64,000 nt of DNA from Zhongshania sp. (GTDB lineage: Bacteria > Pseudomonadota > Gammaproteobacteria > Pseudomonadales > Spongiibacteraceae). Shown here in pieces: positions 1 to 7,843 of this stretch (positions are counted from its first letter, which is position 1; the number at the start of each line of letters is the position of its first letter). A program made the translations under genes and the position numbers. The stretch lies in contig JAGPVP010000026.1 in assembly GCA_018066965.1 (NCBI GenBank), positions 1-64,000 on the forward strand. Reading direction: 5' to 3'. The notes below the pieces were generated by a model, which searched no databases, was not told where the DNA came from, and saw only the letters and a list, made by a program, of their open reading frames with translations.

Positions 1-383
1 TTGGTATGGCGTGGGTGGCAGTGAGTTGCCCTAGTAAATTCGAGCGTTGAGTTTGTTCTTCACTTACCGCCGTAAAGCCTAGGGGTATAGGTTTACAGTT
101 TGATTGCGCTTATGTAGAAGTTTTAAGACGAAATGATGACATGGCGAAATGGCCAAGCTGGTGACGCCGCAACGCCTGCGTTGGGCTAGTTTGTACCTAA
201 AGGTATTTTTAGAGGGTATTAATCAACATTTGGAGGTAGATAGCTCATTCTTTAAATTGCTTGCGGCGACGTGGTTGGTATTGAAAGGGTGCTGCTCACG
301 ATGAAAGTTTCGTTCGGCAGTCCTAGCCGTGCTAGTGGCGGGCCTTCAATAAATCTAAACTACATTTATTCTCACTTTACCTT
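1..383. other. Left-edge intergenic stretch, no gene seen
   Basis: No reading frame here has a credible start, ribosome site and protein-like composition. I also looked for a cobalamin or other metabolite aptamer, because a TonB operon follows, and did not recognise one. The stretch may hold the 3' flank of a gene lying outside the window. Confidence 0.5.
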
Positions 384-411
384 TGATAATCATTCTCATT
401 AATAGTATTCT
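383..411 (+). promoter_or_regulatory. Fur box overlapping a sigma70 promoter for the tonB operon
   Basis: A 7-1-7 inverted repeat TGATAAT-C-ATTCTCA at 384-398 differs by one base from the Fur core TGATAAT-N-ATTATCA. It lies on the promoter TTGATA (383-388), 17-bp spacer, TATTCT (406-411). Fur-Fe(II) bound here would block RNA polymerase, so the operon should be expressed under iron limitation. The predicted transcript begins near 418, leaving a leader of about 235 nt before tonB. Confidence 0.7.
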
Positions 412-540
412 TGCTGCGCTGCTTTATTGCTGGCGGTTTGCTGTGCTCGCAGGACGGGCTTTCCCCGGTAAGTACGCAGCGCATCGCAAGGGCATGAGTG
501 GCCTCGGTTTTAAATTAATAGTATGGAAATTAAGCAATAA

Positions 541-657
541 ATGAACGCTGCGGTAACGCATATTGATGCGGAGAGCTGTTATTCAGGTATGGCGCCATTA
601 GGGTTTGTCGGTGTTGATAACTGCCGCCTGAAAAACAGTCGCGAGAATTACCGATGA
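541..657 (+). CDS. Possible 38-codon leader ORF coupled to tonB
   Basis: An ATG at 541 opens a 38-codon frame whose TGA (655-657) overlaps the tonB ATG (654-656) as ATGA, the arrangement usual for translational coupling. A GGAA about 12 bases upstream is a weak ribosome site. The encoded peptide (starting MNAAVTHIDAES) has no motif I recognise. tonB has no good Shine-Dalgarno of its own, so ribosomes ending this frame could help start tonB. It may equally be a chance frame in the long leader. Confidence 0.25.
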   Translation: MNAAVTHIDAESCYSGMAPLGFVGVDNCRLKNSRENYR

Positions 658-1364
658 GCAGGGCTGTGAGGCCCAGAAGCGAATCATGGTGGGGGCTATT
701 GTTAGTTCTCTCCCTACACTGCGGTGCGATAGCTGCCGTTGTTTTCATGCCATCGCCAGACCATAAACAGCTAGTTATGCCCAGTATTCAGGGCGTGTTG
801 ATTCCTGCGCCACCAGCTGAGGCCGTGCAAATACCGAGTGCGAGAAAAACTCCGCCACCGGAAAAAACACCGGAGCCGCCTAAGCCGCAGCCCAAGCCAA
901 AACCCAAGCCTAAGCCGCTGCCAAAGCCCAAAAACAAGTTGCCGCCACCGCCTAAGGCGCCGCCATCAGAAAAGGCAATTAGCAGAAAAGAAGTGGCCGA
1001 AGAACAGCCAGCGCCACCACCTCCGGCGCCGAAATCAGCACGCGTTGCGGAAGAAGACAATAAGGCACTGGGCGCGCCGATAACGCCGCCGCGTCACGAT
1101 GCCAACCCACTAAATAATCCGGCGCCCGCTTACCCTAGTATTTCTAGGCGTTTGCAAGAGGAGGGGATTGTGGTGCTGGAGCTGCTTATTTTGCCAAACG
1201 GCACGGTGGGTGAAGTGCGAATTAAGACATCTAGCGGGTTTGATCGCTTAGATCAAACCGCCATGAAGGCGGTAAAGCGCTGGCGTTACTTGCCCGCTAA
1301 ACGCGGCGACGAGGCCATTCCTTATTGGTATTTACAGCCACTGGAATTTTCGCTGAATCAGTAG
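654..1364 (+). CDS. tonB: TonB energy-transducing protein
   Basis: The 236-residue protein has the classic TonB plan: a short cytoplasmic start, one membrane segment at about residues 12-31, a Pro/Lys-rich periplasmic spacer at about 50-130 with repeated KP and PP pairs, and a C-terminal TonB domain (about 160-236) containing YPSISRR, LPNGTVGEV and AVKRWRY. TonB carries proton-motive energy from ExbB/ExbD to outer-membrane receptors that import siderophores, haem and other ligands. It is first in a Fur-box-controlled operon with exbB and exbD. The chosen ATG overlaps the stop of a short upstream frame. The Pro-rich spacer gives long antisense frames on the other strand that are not genes. Confidence 0.93.
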   Translation: MSRAVRPRSESWWGLLLVLSLHCGAIAAVVFMPSPDHKQLVMPSIQGVLIPAPPAEAVQIPSARKTPPPEKTPEPPKPQPKPKPKPKPLPKPKNKLPPPPKAPPSEKAISRKEVAEEQPAPPPPAPKSARVAEEDNKALGAPITPPRHDANPLNNPAPAYPSISRRLQEEGIVVLELLILPNGTVGEVRIKTSSGFDRLDQTAMKAVKRWRYLPAKRGDEAIPYWYLQPLEFSLNQ

Positions 1365-1442
1365 CCGCGGGCGAGATAGTTTAAACAGACATTTTTAAGC
1401 GTTCGCTTTACGGACGAAAATAGTAATTTGAGGATGCAGTTT

Positions 1443-2177
1443 ATGGAAAACCCCTATGGCGTAGAAGCACTCTGGACGCAGGGCGACACGGTTATCAAAG
1501 TTGTGGCAATGATGTTGCTGGCCATGTCGATTGCCTCTTGGTATGTGATTGTGGTCCGTTCATGGCGCTTATATCGGCTGCGCAAACCGGTGCGGGCTTT
1601 GGTCGATTTTTGGCACGCCCAAAGCTTTGCCGAGGGACTGCACATGCTAGGTAGCCAGCATGACAATCCATTTAGAAATCTTGCGGAAGAAGGCCAATCG
1701 GGTCTAGATCACCATGTAAATCACAAGGCTGATTTGCACGGCCATTTACCATTAGGTGATTGGCTAACGGCGTGTTTGAAGGGCTCCATCGATGAAAGCT
1801 CTGAAGGCCTACAGCGCGGTTTGGCGATATTAGCTTCAGTCGGCTCGACGGCGCCGTTTGTGGGTTTGTTCGGCACCGTATGGGGTATTTATCACGCCTT
1901 GGTCAATATTGGTGTTTCAGGCCAAGCCGGTATCGATAAAGTGGCCGGCCCCGTCGGCGAAGCATTAATCATGACGGCTTTTGGTTTGGCTGTCGCGATT
2001 CCTGCGGTACTGGCTTACAACACGCTGGCGCGGGGCAATAAAGCCATTATTAGCAAGCTGCATCGCTTTGCGCACCAGTTGCACGCTTACCTAATTACCG
2101 GCGCGGCACCAGCTAATCGCGGCACTGATACCGTCAGCAGTTTGAGCAAGGCGCAGCACAAGCGCGAGGTAGTCTGA
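1443..2177 (+). CDS. exbB: ExbB/TolQ-family proton channel subunit
   Basis: A MotA/TolQ/ExbB-family inner-membrane protein of 244 residues with three membrane segments: one near the N-terminus (about 18-40) and two in the C-terminal half, including the conserved stretches GSTAPFVGLFGTVWGIY and GPVGEALIMTAFGLAVA. With ExbD it forms the proton-driven motor that powers TonB. TTG (1428) and ATG (1434) are possible in the same frame, but ATG 1443 has GAGGA at a 9-base spacing and gives the usual N-terminus. exbD follows one base after the stop. Confidence 0.93.
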   Translation: MENPYGVEALWTQGDTVIKVVAMMLLAMSIASWYVIVVRSWRLYRLRKPVRALVDFWHAQSFAEGLHMLGSQHDNPFRNLAEEGQSGLDHHVNHKADLHGHLPLGDWLTACLKGSIDESSEGLQRGLAILASVGSTAPFVGLFGTVWGIYHALVNIGVSGQAGIDKVAGPVGEALIMTAFGLAVAIPAVLAYNTLARGNKAIISKLHRFAHQLHAYLITGAAPANRGTDTVSSLSKAQHKREVV

Positions 2178-2178
2178 C

Positions 2179-2595
2179 ATGGCATTTGGTGGCGGTTTAG
2201 ACGATGACAGCAGCGAGGTAATGAGTGAAATCAATATGACGCCGCTGGTTGACGTGATGTTGGTACTGCTGATTATTTTTATTATTACTGTGCCGGTGAT
2301 CACCAACTCGGTAAAGGTCGATTTACCCCGTGCAGACAATACCCCTAACGAGATCAAACCCGACGCCGTTACCTTGTCGATTACTGCCGAAGGCTTAATT
2401 CATTGGGACAAAACTGAAATGACGATGGAAGCCCTCGAACAGCGTTTGTTAGTAGCGGCGGCAACCCCAGTACAACCCGAAGTGCATATTCGCGGCGACC
2501 GCACTGCGAGTTACGAGCATGTATTAAAAGTGATGGCAGCAGTACAGCGCGCGGGAATTTTAAAACTCGGTTTTGTGACTGAGCCAGAGAGCTAG
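2179..2595 (+). CDS. exbD: ExbD/TolR-family biopolymer transport protein
   Basis: A 138-residue ExbD: a short cytoplasmic N-terminus, one membrane segment (about 22-42) starting with NMTPLVDVMLVLL, and a periplasmic domain ending with the HIRGD and VMAAVQRAGI segments typical of ExbD/TolR. Asp25 in the membrane segment matches the essential proton-path Asp of the family. It completes the TonB motor with the two genes before it. ExbD rather than TolR is chosen because tonB is in the operon and no tol-pal genes are near. Confidence 0.93.
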   Translation: MAFGGGLDDDSSEVMSEINMTPLVDVMLVLLIIFIITVPVITNSVKVDLPRADNTPNEIKPDAVTLSITAEGLIHWDKTEMTMEALEQRLLVAAATPVQPEVHIRGDRTASYEHVLKVMAAVQRAGILKLGFVTEPES

Positions 2596-2644
2596 CAATT
2601 ATGATTTGTTATTACATAGCTTGCTCGGACTGGATGCATGATTT

Positions 2645-3265
2645 ATGGCGTTAAAGATTTTTCCTCGCCATTGGCATCTCGGTTCTTTACGCCAATGGCA
2701 TTGGATCAGCTCGGCGGTGTGTCTGGTGGGAATGCTGTTGTTTGCGGCAACCGGAATTACCTTGAATCACGCGGCGATTATTCCGGCGGAACCGGTCGTT
2801 ACCGCCATAGAAACGGTACTGCCACAGGATTTGCTAGACGCGGTAGTTGTACCCGATAGCGAAAAGGCGCCGCTAAGTAATGCGCTGCGGGACTGGTTAA
2901 GTAAGGACTTGGGTATTTATATTGCTGGCTCGGTGCGGGCTGAGTGGAGTGATGAAGAAGTGTATGTCGCCCTGCCCAGACCAGGCGGCGATGCATGGTT
3001 AAGTTTAGACCTAGACAGCGGTGATATTTTGTATGAGCGCACCACCAGAGGTTGGATCGCCTACTTAAATGATCTTCATAAAGGCCGCGATACTGGCGCT
3101 GTATGGAGTTGGTTTATAGATGTGTTTGCCGTCGCCTGCGTGGTCTTTTGCGTGTCGGGATTATTGTTGTTGCAGCGTCATGCCGGCAGTCGGCCAACCA
3201 CGTGGCCGATGGTGGGCTTGGGATTTGTAATACCGGTTATTTTAATTATTTTATTTGTACATTAG
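2645..3265 (+). CDS. PepSY-type inner-membrane protein
   Basis: The 206-residue protein has an N-terminal membrane segment (about 18-40), a periplasmic PepSY-like middle (about 50-150, with WLSLDLDSGDILYERT) and two C-terminal membrane segments. Histidines at the membrane edges (HLGSLRQWHW, TLNH, LNDLH, LQRH) resemble the haem-ligand histidines proposed for PepSY-TM proteins. Proteins of this kind often sit beside TonB systems, and some are implicated in reducing ferric siderophores in the periplasm. Here it lies between the TonB motor and two periplasmic proteins plus a diflavin reductase, which fits an electron-transfer role. That role is inferred from context. Confidence 0.75.
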   Translation: MALKIFPRHWHLGSLRQWHWISSAVCLVGMLLFAATGITLNHAAIIPAEPVVTAIETVLPQDLLDAVVVPDSEKAPLSNALRDWLSKDLGIYIAGSVRAEWSDEEVYVALPRPGGDAWLSLDLDSGDILYERTTRGWIAYLNDLHKGRDTGAVWSWFIDVFAVACVVFCVSGLLLLQRHAGSRPTTWPMVGLGFVIPVILIILFVH

Positions 3266-3337
3266 AAAAGGTTTCTAGAGGCGAGTTTAGTAAAGCAATT
3301 CGTCAAAGATAGGCGTCAGCAGAGGAAGGGAGTTTTG

Positions 3338-3847
3338 ATGATTAAGAAAATGACAGCGATGACCTTGCTGGGTTTCGCGTTTGTTAGCACCGTGCAGGCA
3401 AGTGATTTGACGCTTTCTGTTGAGTTACCGCAGATTGATGTTGCGGAATATCACCGCCCCTACGTTGCCATGTGGTTGCAAAATGACGACAGCGGCGACG
3501 TTGCCAATATAGAAGTGTGGTATCAAATTAAGAAAAGCGATGAGAAGGGCGAGCAGTGGCTGAAAGACATGCGTCAGTGGTGGCGACGCACGGGTCGCAG
3601 CTTGGAAATGCCGGTGGATGGCATAAGCGGCGCCACGCAGAAGCCCGGTGTACACGAAGTAGATACGGCGCAAGTGGCTAAGAATTTAGCCGCCGGTAAT
3701 TACACCTTATATGTTGAAGCAGCTCGTGAAGTCGGCGGCCGTGAATTATTAAAAATCCCATTCCTGTGGCCGGCAAAGTCCGCCCAAACATTGGAAGTTA
3801 AAGGTAAGACCGAGCTGGGTAATATCGTATTACAGCTTGCGCCCTAA
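3338..3847 (+). CDS. DUF2271 periplasmic protein
   Basis: A small exported protein (169 residues) with a cleavable signal ending at about VQA-SD and a DUF2271 body that includes RPYVAMWLQN, VWYQIKK and WLKDMRQWWR, then DGISGATQKPG. The SGATQKPG stretch is reminiscent of FMN-attachment surroundings in flavin-linked periplasmic proteins, but the family has no established function that I know. A TTG at 3335 is in frame, but ATG 3338 with GGAAGGGA upstream is the better start. DUF2271 genes commonly sit next to PepSY and DUF4198 genes, as here. Confidence 0.8.
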   Translation: MIKKMTAMTLLGFAFVSTVQASDLTLSVELPQIDVAEYHRPYVAMWLQNDDSGDVANIEVWYQIKKSDEKGEQWLKDMRQWWRRTGRSLEMPVDGISGATQKPGVHEVDTAQVAKNLAAGNYTLYVEAAREVGGRELLKIPFLWPAKSAQTLEVKGKTELGNIVLQLAP

Positions 3848-3918
3848 GGGCGTGTGCGCTCGCTTGAGATTAACGCGTGCCCTCGCTAAATAGACTGGAA
3901 AAATACTGGAGAAATAAA

Positions 3919-4743
3919 ATGATGAAATCGAAATTGCCATTAATTGCTTTGTTGGCTATGTCTCTTCCGATGGTGGCGAATGCTCACCGCGCTTGGGTAT
4001 TACCCGCTGCAACCGTGCTGTCAGGTGAGAATGCGTGGGTTACGTTTGACGCCGCCGTGTCTAACGATATTTTTTATACCGATCACGCGCCAATGCGTCT
4101 TGAGGGCATGAAGGCGATTGGCCCAGACGGCAAAGAAGTGACTTTGCAAAACCCACACACGGGCAAATACCGCAGCAGCTTCGATTTAGAGCTGACGAAA
4201 GAGGGTACATACAAAGTGTTTAGCGCGAGCGGTGGTTTGCGCGCCCGCTGGGAAACCGACGATGGCAAACGTGGTTTTTGGCCTGGCCGCGGTGAAACGC
4301 CAGCGCCGAGTGAATTTAAAAAAGCCGTTCCTAAAAATGCCAAAAATCTTCAAGTAAGCCAATCGTCACGCCGTATGGAAACCTTTGTTACCGCGGGTCA
4401 GCCAAACAACACGGTATTTGCATTGCAAAACGAAGGCTTGGAAATGCAGCCTATTACCCATCCCAACGATTTATTCTCAGGTGAAAAAGCCGAGTTTCGC
4501 TTTTTAATGGATGGCAAACCTGCGATTGGTGTTGAGGCGACGTTTATTCCTGATGGCTCACGTTACCGCAACAGCCCCAACGAAATTAAAGTACTTAGCG
4601 ACAGCAAAGGTGTTGTGACTATTGAATGGCCATCGGCAGGACGTTATTGGTTGGAGGCTGAGTACCAAGACGATAAAGCCACTGCGCCAGCAACCTCGCG
4701 CCAAGGTAGCTATTCAGCGACCTTAGAAGTGTTGCCACAGTAA
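3919..4743 (+). CDS. DUF4198 periplasmic protein
   Basis: An exported protein of 274 residues with a signal peptide ending at about ANA-HR, followed by a DUF4198 domain that starts HRAWVLPAATVLSG. The mature N-terminal His is typical, since several members of this family begin with a His that could bind metal. The C-terminal half has an Ig-like carbohydrate-binding-type pattern. I chose ATG 3919 (with GGAG before it) over an upstream GTG because it puts the signal peptide at the start. The family is often found near TonB or metal uptake genes. A metal-binding or nickel/iron delivery role is a guess from context. Confidence 0.8.
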   Translation: MMKSKLPLIALLAMSLPMVANAHRAWVLPAATVLSGENAWVTFDAAVSNDIFYTDHAPMRLEGMKAIGPDGKEVTLQNPHTGKYRSSFDLELTKEGTYKVFSASGGLRARWETDDGKRGFWPGRGETPAPSEFKKAVPKNAKNLQVSQSSRRMETFVTAGQPNNTVFALQNEGLEMQPITHPNDLFSGEKAEFRFLMDGKPAIGVEATFIPDGSRYRNSPNEIKVLSDSKGVVTIEWPSAGRYWLEAEYQDDKATAPATSRQGSYSATLEVLPQ

Positions 4744-4775
4744 GCGGCTTGGTAAGTACAAGGCGGTAATTTGTT

Positions 4776-6353
4776 ATGGCGCTGTGGGAACGGTCGCTGC
4801 TAGTTATTGCAGTGTCGAGCTTGTATGCACTGCTGTGCGTGTTGTGCGCATGGCAGTTTCGGCGTCGTAATAGCCATGTTTTACCGCTTCTTGATGGGGG
4901 TGGTAATTCTGCCGCGTCGTCAGTGTTGGTGGCGTATGCGAGTCAGAGCGGTGTGGCATTGGCTTTGGCACAACATAGCGCGAGCGCCTTGCAAGCTGTG
5001 GGGCCGGTGCGAGTATTGCCTTTAGATCGAGTGACCGACGATGTTTTGGCAGCCACTGAGCATGCGTTTTTTGTTGCCAGTACCTACGGTGAAGGTGAGC
5101 CGCCAGATAACGGCAATCGCTTTGCCAGAAAATATTTGAATAGTCATTCTGAACAATTCACACATCTTAAATATGCGGTGCTGGCCTTGGGCGACAGCGC
5201 CTACCAACATTTCTGCGCCTTTGGTCATCAGTTGCACCATGGCTTGTCTGGCCACGGCGCGGTGGCCGCATTCGCACCGTTAGAGCTAGATGGTAATAAT
5301 GTCAGCGCCCGCGCAGATACTATGCAGCGCTGGTATCAACAGCTTCAGCAGTTTGGCGCTGACTTGCCTTCTGAGTTAGATCCCGCCGTTCAGTCTGAAT
5401 ATCGGCCGTGGCGCTTAGTATCTCGACAAGTGTTGAATGTCGGTAGTGTCGGCGAGCCGTTGGTCCATGTAAAACTCACTGCACCTCAAGGTGGCAGCAG
5501 TGACTTAAGTGCCGATAGCGTTCATTGGCAGGCTGGAGACATTGCCGAAGTTATTCCCCGCAATAGTATTAAATGCTGTGAAAAATTTATCGATAAGTAT
5601 CGGTTAAATGGTAATACGGAGCTGCTGATTCAGGGCGAGCCACGGACATTAATCGATGAGCTTAGCCGTCGCGATTTAACGGCAAATACACTGGCTGGCC
5701 CCAAGGGCGATGATCACAATGCGATTAGCGAATGGCTGATCCAGTTGCCCTTATTAAGTAAACGCGATTATTCAATCGCCTCTATTGAGCAAGACGGTAG
5801 TTTAGATTTATTGGTGAGAGTGCAGTGCGCGAACGGAATGCCAGGTGTCGCCTCAAACTATTTGGGCACCCAGTTACATATCGCCGACACCCTTTTGCTG
5901 CGGCTGCGCAGCAACCCCATGTTTCATGCCCCCGCGCCGACGACGCCATTGATTCTAATTGGCAATGGCTCCGGTTTCGCTGGTCTGCGGGCCCATCTGC
6001 AAGCGCGTAAACTTAGCGGCAGCCGAGACAATTGGCTGATGTTTGGCGAGCGCAGCCCAACCGCAGATCGTATTTTTAGGGATGAAATTTCTGCGTTACA
6101 AAATAGCGGTTATTTACCGCGTATCGATTTAACCTTTTCACGTTGTGCCAATCAGCCAGCCTATGTGCAGGACGCCATTCTTGTGAATGCCGAACCACTA
6201 AAAGCTTGGGTGGCGACGGGGGCTGCGATCTACGTTTGTGGTAGTCGCGAAGGTATGGCAGAAGGTGTTGATCGCCAGTTGCGCTACGTTTTAGGTGATG
6301 ACTGCGTTGACGCCTTAAGTGATGCCGGCTTGTATCGTCGAGATGTCTACTAG
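4776..6353 (+). CDS. Membrane-anchored diflavin (flavodoxin-FNR) reductase
   Basis: The 525-residue protein has one N-terminal membrane segment (about 8-27), a flavodoxin domain (about 50-185; FMN loop AYASQSG, STYGEGEPPDN, LALGDSAY), an FAD domain (about 205-395; RDYSIAS) and an NADPH domain (about 395-525; LIGNGSGFAGLRAHL, YVCGSREGMAEGV). The order matches CysJ and other CPR-type reductases. It would move electrons from NADPH through FAD and FMN to a partner. No sulfite reductase is adjacent. Following PepSY, DUF2271 and DUF4198 in a Fur-controlled operon, it probably reduces an iron-related partner in or across the inner membrane. The anchor suggests a membrane acceptor such as the PepSY protein. 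Confidence 0.85.
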   Translation: MALWERSLLVIAVSSLYALLCVLCAWQFRRRNSHVLPLLDGGGNSAASSVLVAYASQSGVALALAQHSASALQAVGPVRVLPLDRVTDDVLAATEHAFFVASTYGEGEPPDNGNRFARKYLNSHSEQFTHLKYAVLALGDSAYQHFCAFGHQLHHGLSGHGAVAAFAPLELDGNNVSARADTMQRWYQQLQQFGADLPSELDPAVQSEYRPWRLVSRQVLNVGSVGEPLVHVKLTAPQGGSSDLSADSVHWQAGDIAEVIPRNSIKCCEKFIDKYRLNGNTELLIQGEPRTLIDELSRRDLTANTLAGPKGDDHNAISEWLIQLPLLSKRDYSIASIEQDGSLDLLVRVQCANGMPGVASNYLGTQLHIADTLLLRLRSNPMFHAPAPTTPLILIGNGSGFAGLRAHLQARKLSGSRDNWLMFGERSPTADRIFRDEISALQNSGYLPRIDLTFSRCANQPAYVQDAILVNAEPLKAWVATGAAIYVCGSREGMAEGVDRQLRYVLGDDCVDALSDAGLYRRDVY

Positions 6354-6524
6354 CCGAATATTTGGCTATAAACAAGTACCATGCTTTTTGAGAGTATAAT
6401 CATTTTTTTTGCTTTGTAAGCGAGGGATTTTCCCTTTAGCCGTGTTTAAACACTAATACTGATTTTCACTGCTGAGCGATGGAAGTTTATTTTGCGCTGC
6501 AGCGTCCGCAATGGTTTTTTATAA

Positions 6525-7835
6525 ATGAATAATTCCCCGCGTTTGAGCAGTTCCCAGAAGGCCGTAATCTGGGTGGTATTGTTGCTGATGTTTGTTGTTG
6601 GCATTTGGTATTTGCTGGGGCGTACGCCACCAGCAGCAGAACCGATGATGCGTCGCGGCTGGGGTGGGCAAACCTCGTCAGTGCGGGTGGTGCCTGTTGA
6701 AATGGGTGGTCTAGATGTGCAGGTGCGATCTATTGGCACGGTCACACCGCTCAATACCGTTATTGTTCGCAGCCGGGTCGGTGGTGTACTAAATAGAATT
6801 GCGTTTACCGAAGGTGCTGAGGTTGGCAAAGGTGATCTGCTAGCAGAGATAGATCCTGCACCATACCGAGCGCAACTTGAACAGGCTCAGGGCCAGCTTC
6901 AACAAAACCAAGCACAGCTTGCCAATGCCGAAGTAGATTTAAATTTGTATCAAGGTCTGTACGCCGAAGACTCTATTGCGCGCCAGCAGCTCGACAGTCA
7001 GGCGGCGCTAGTGCGTGAACTAAAAGGCGCCAATAAAAGTCAGCAAGCCCAAGTTGACGATGCGCGCTTGCAACTGTCATGGACACATATTGAAGCGCCT
7101 ATTGCGGGGCGCTTGGGTTTGCGTCGGGTAGATGCGGGCAATTTAATTGCCGCCAATGACAGCGACGGCTTAGTCACCATTACCCAAACTCAACCTATCG
7201 CCGTGTTATTCACGGTGTCGGAAGTAGAGGTGCCGGCACTGCTCAAAGCCTTTAATGGCGGTGAGCCACTGCGGGTCGAGGCCTTAAATCGTAATGAGCA
7301 AACGGTGATCGCCACCGGCAAGCTGGTCACCTTAGACAATCAGATAGATACCACGACCGGCACCTTGCGGGTAAAAGCTGAATTTGAAAATCTAGAAAAT
7401 GAATTATTTCCCAACCAATTTGTAAATGTACGCCTGCGCTTAAACAGCATTGATGACGTGCTAACCGTACCCGCCGATGCCGTTCAGCACGGCTCGCAGG
7501 GAAGCTATGTTTACGTGGTAGAAGACAGCAAGGCCTATATTCGTCCGGTAACAACGGGCATTGTCGATAGTGATCGGGTGGCAATTACCGATGGTTTACA
7601 GCCAGGTGACCGCGTGGTCTTAGAAGGTTTAGACCGCCTGCGCGATGGCCGTGAGGTTATTGTCGAAGGCGACGCGCCGGTGGTAAAAGCAGAGCGACCA
7701 AAAACTGACGCTCAGGGGCAACGAGCTGCAGGTATGCGAGAAGGTGGCTCACGTGAAGGTGGTTCGCGAGAAGGTGGTTCGCGAGAAGGTGCGCCAATGC
7801 GTGATGGCGCGTCAGCAACGCCACGCAATAATTAG
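6525..7835 (+). CDS. mdtA: MdtA-type RND periplasmic adaptor (HlyD family)
   Basis: A 436-residue membrane-fusion protein. It has an N-terminal membrane segment (about 11-33), a split biotinyl-lipoyl-like domain ([38 protein letters not shown]), an alpha-hairpin coiled coil (about 110-180, Gln/Ala/Leu-rich), and beta-barrel and membrane-proximal domains up to about 390. It links inner-membrane RND pumps to an outer-membrane channel. The C-terminal tail is unusual: four near-repeats of REGGS encoded by 15-bp DNA repeats. Nine bases separate it from the first pump gene. Confidence 0.92.
   Translation: MNNSPRLSSSQKAVIWVVLLLMFVVGIWYLLGRTPPAAEPMMRRGWGGQTSSVRVVPVEMGGLDVQVRSIGTVTPLNTVIVRSRVGGVLNRIAFTEGAEVGKGDLLAEIDPAPYRAQLEQAQGQLQQNQAQLANAEVDLNLYQGLYAEDSIARQQLDSQAALVRELKGANKSQQAQVDDARLQLSWTHIEAPIAGRLGLRRVDAGNLIAANDSDGLVTITQTQPIAVLFTVSEVEVPALLKAFNGGEPLRVEALNRNEQTVIATGKLVTLDNQIDTTTGTLRVKAEFENLENELFPNQFVNVRLRLNSIDDVLTVPADAVQHGSQGSYVYVVEDSKAYIRPVTTGIVDSDRVAITDGLQPGDRVVLEGLDRLRDGREVIVEGDAPVVKAERPKTDAQGQRAAGMREGGSREGGSREGGSREGAPMRDGASATPRNN
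7740..7784 (+). repeat. 15-bp tandem repeats encoding a Gly/Ser/Arg tail
   Basis: Three adjacent 15-bp units (7740-7754, 7755-7769, 7770-7784) encode EGGSR; the last two are identical, and the first differs at three bases. A partial fourth unit follows. Such in-frame repeats can change number by slippage and so vary the adaptor's C-terminal tail without breaking the frame. Confidence 0.8.
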
Positions 7836-7843
7836 GCGCGACG

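Noticed and set aside
1-383. Possible cobalamin riboswitch before the TonB operon
   Set aside because: None of the conserved B12-box or aptamer core strings are present on either strand; the region looks featureless.
788-1060. Glycine-rich antisense open frame across tonB
   Set aside because: It is the mirror of the Pro-rich spacer of TonB, whose codons give long Gly-rich frames on the other strand. No ribosome site or family.
4776-6353. CysJ sulfite reductase flavoprotein
   Set aside because: Domain order fits, but there is no CysI or other sulfate gene nearby, and the N-terminal membrane anchor and iron operon point elsewhere.
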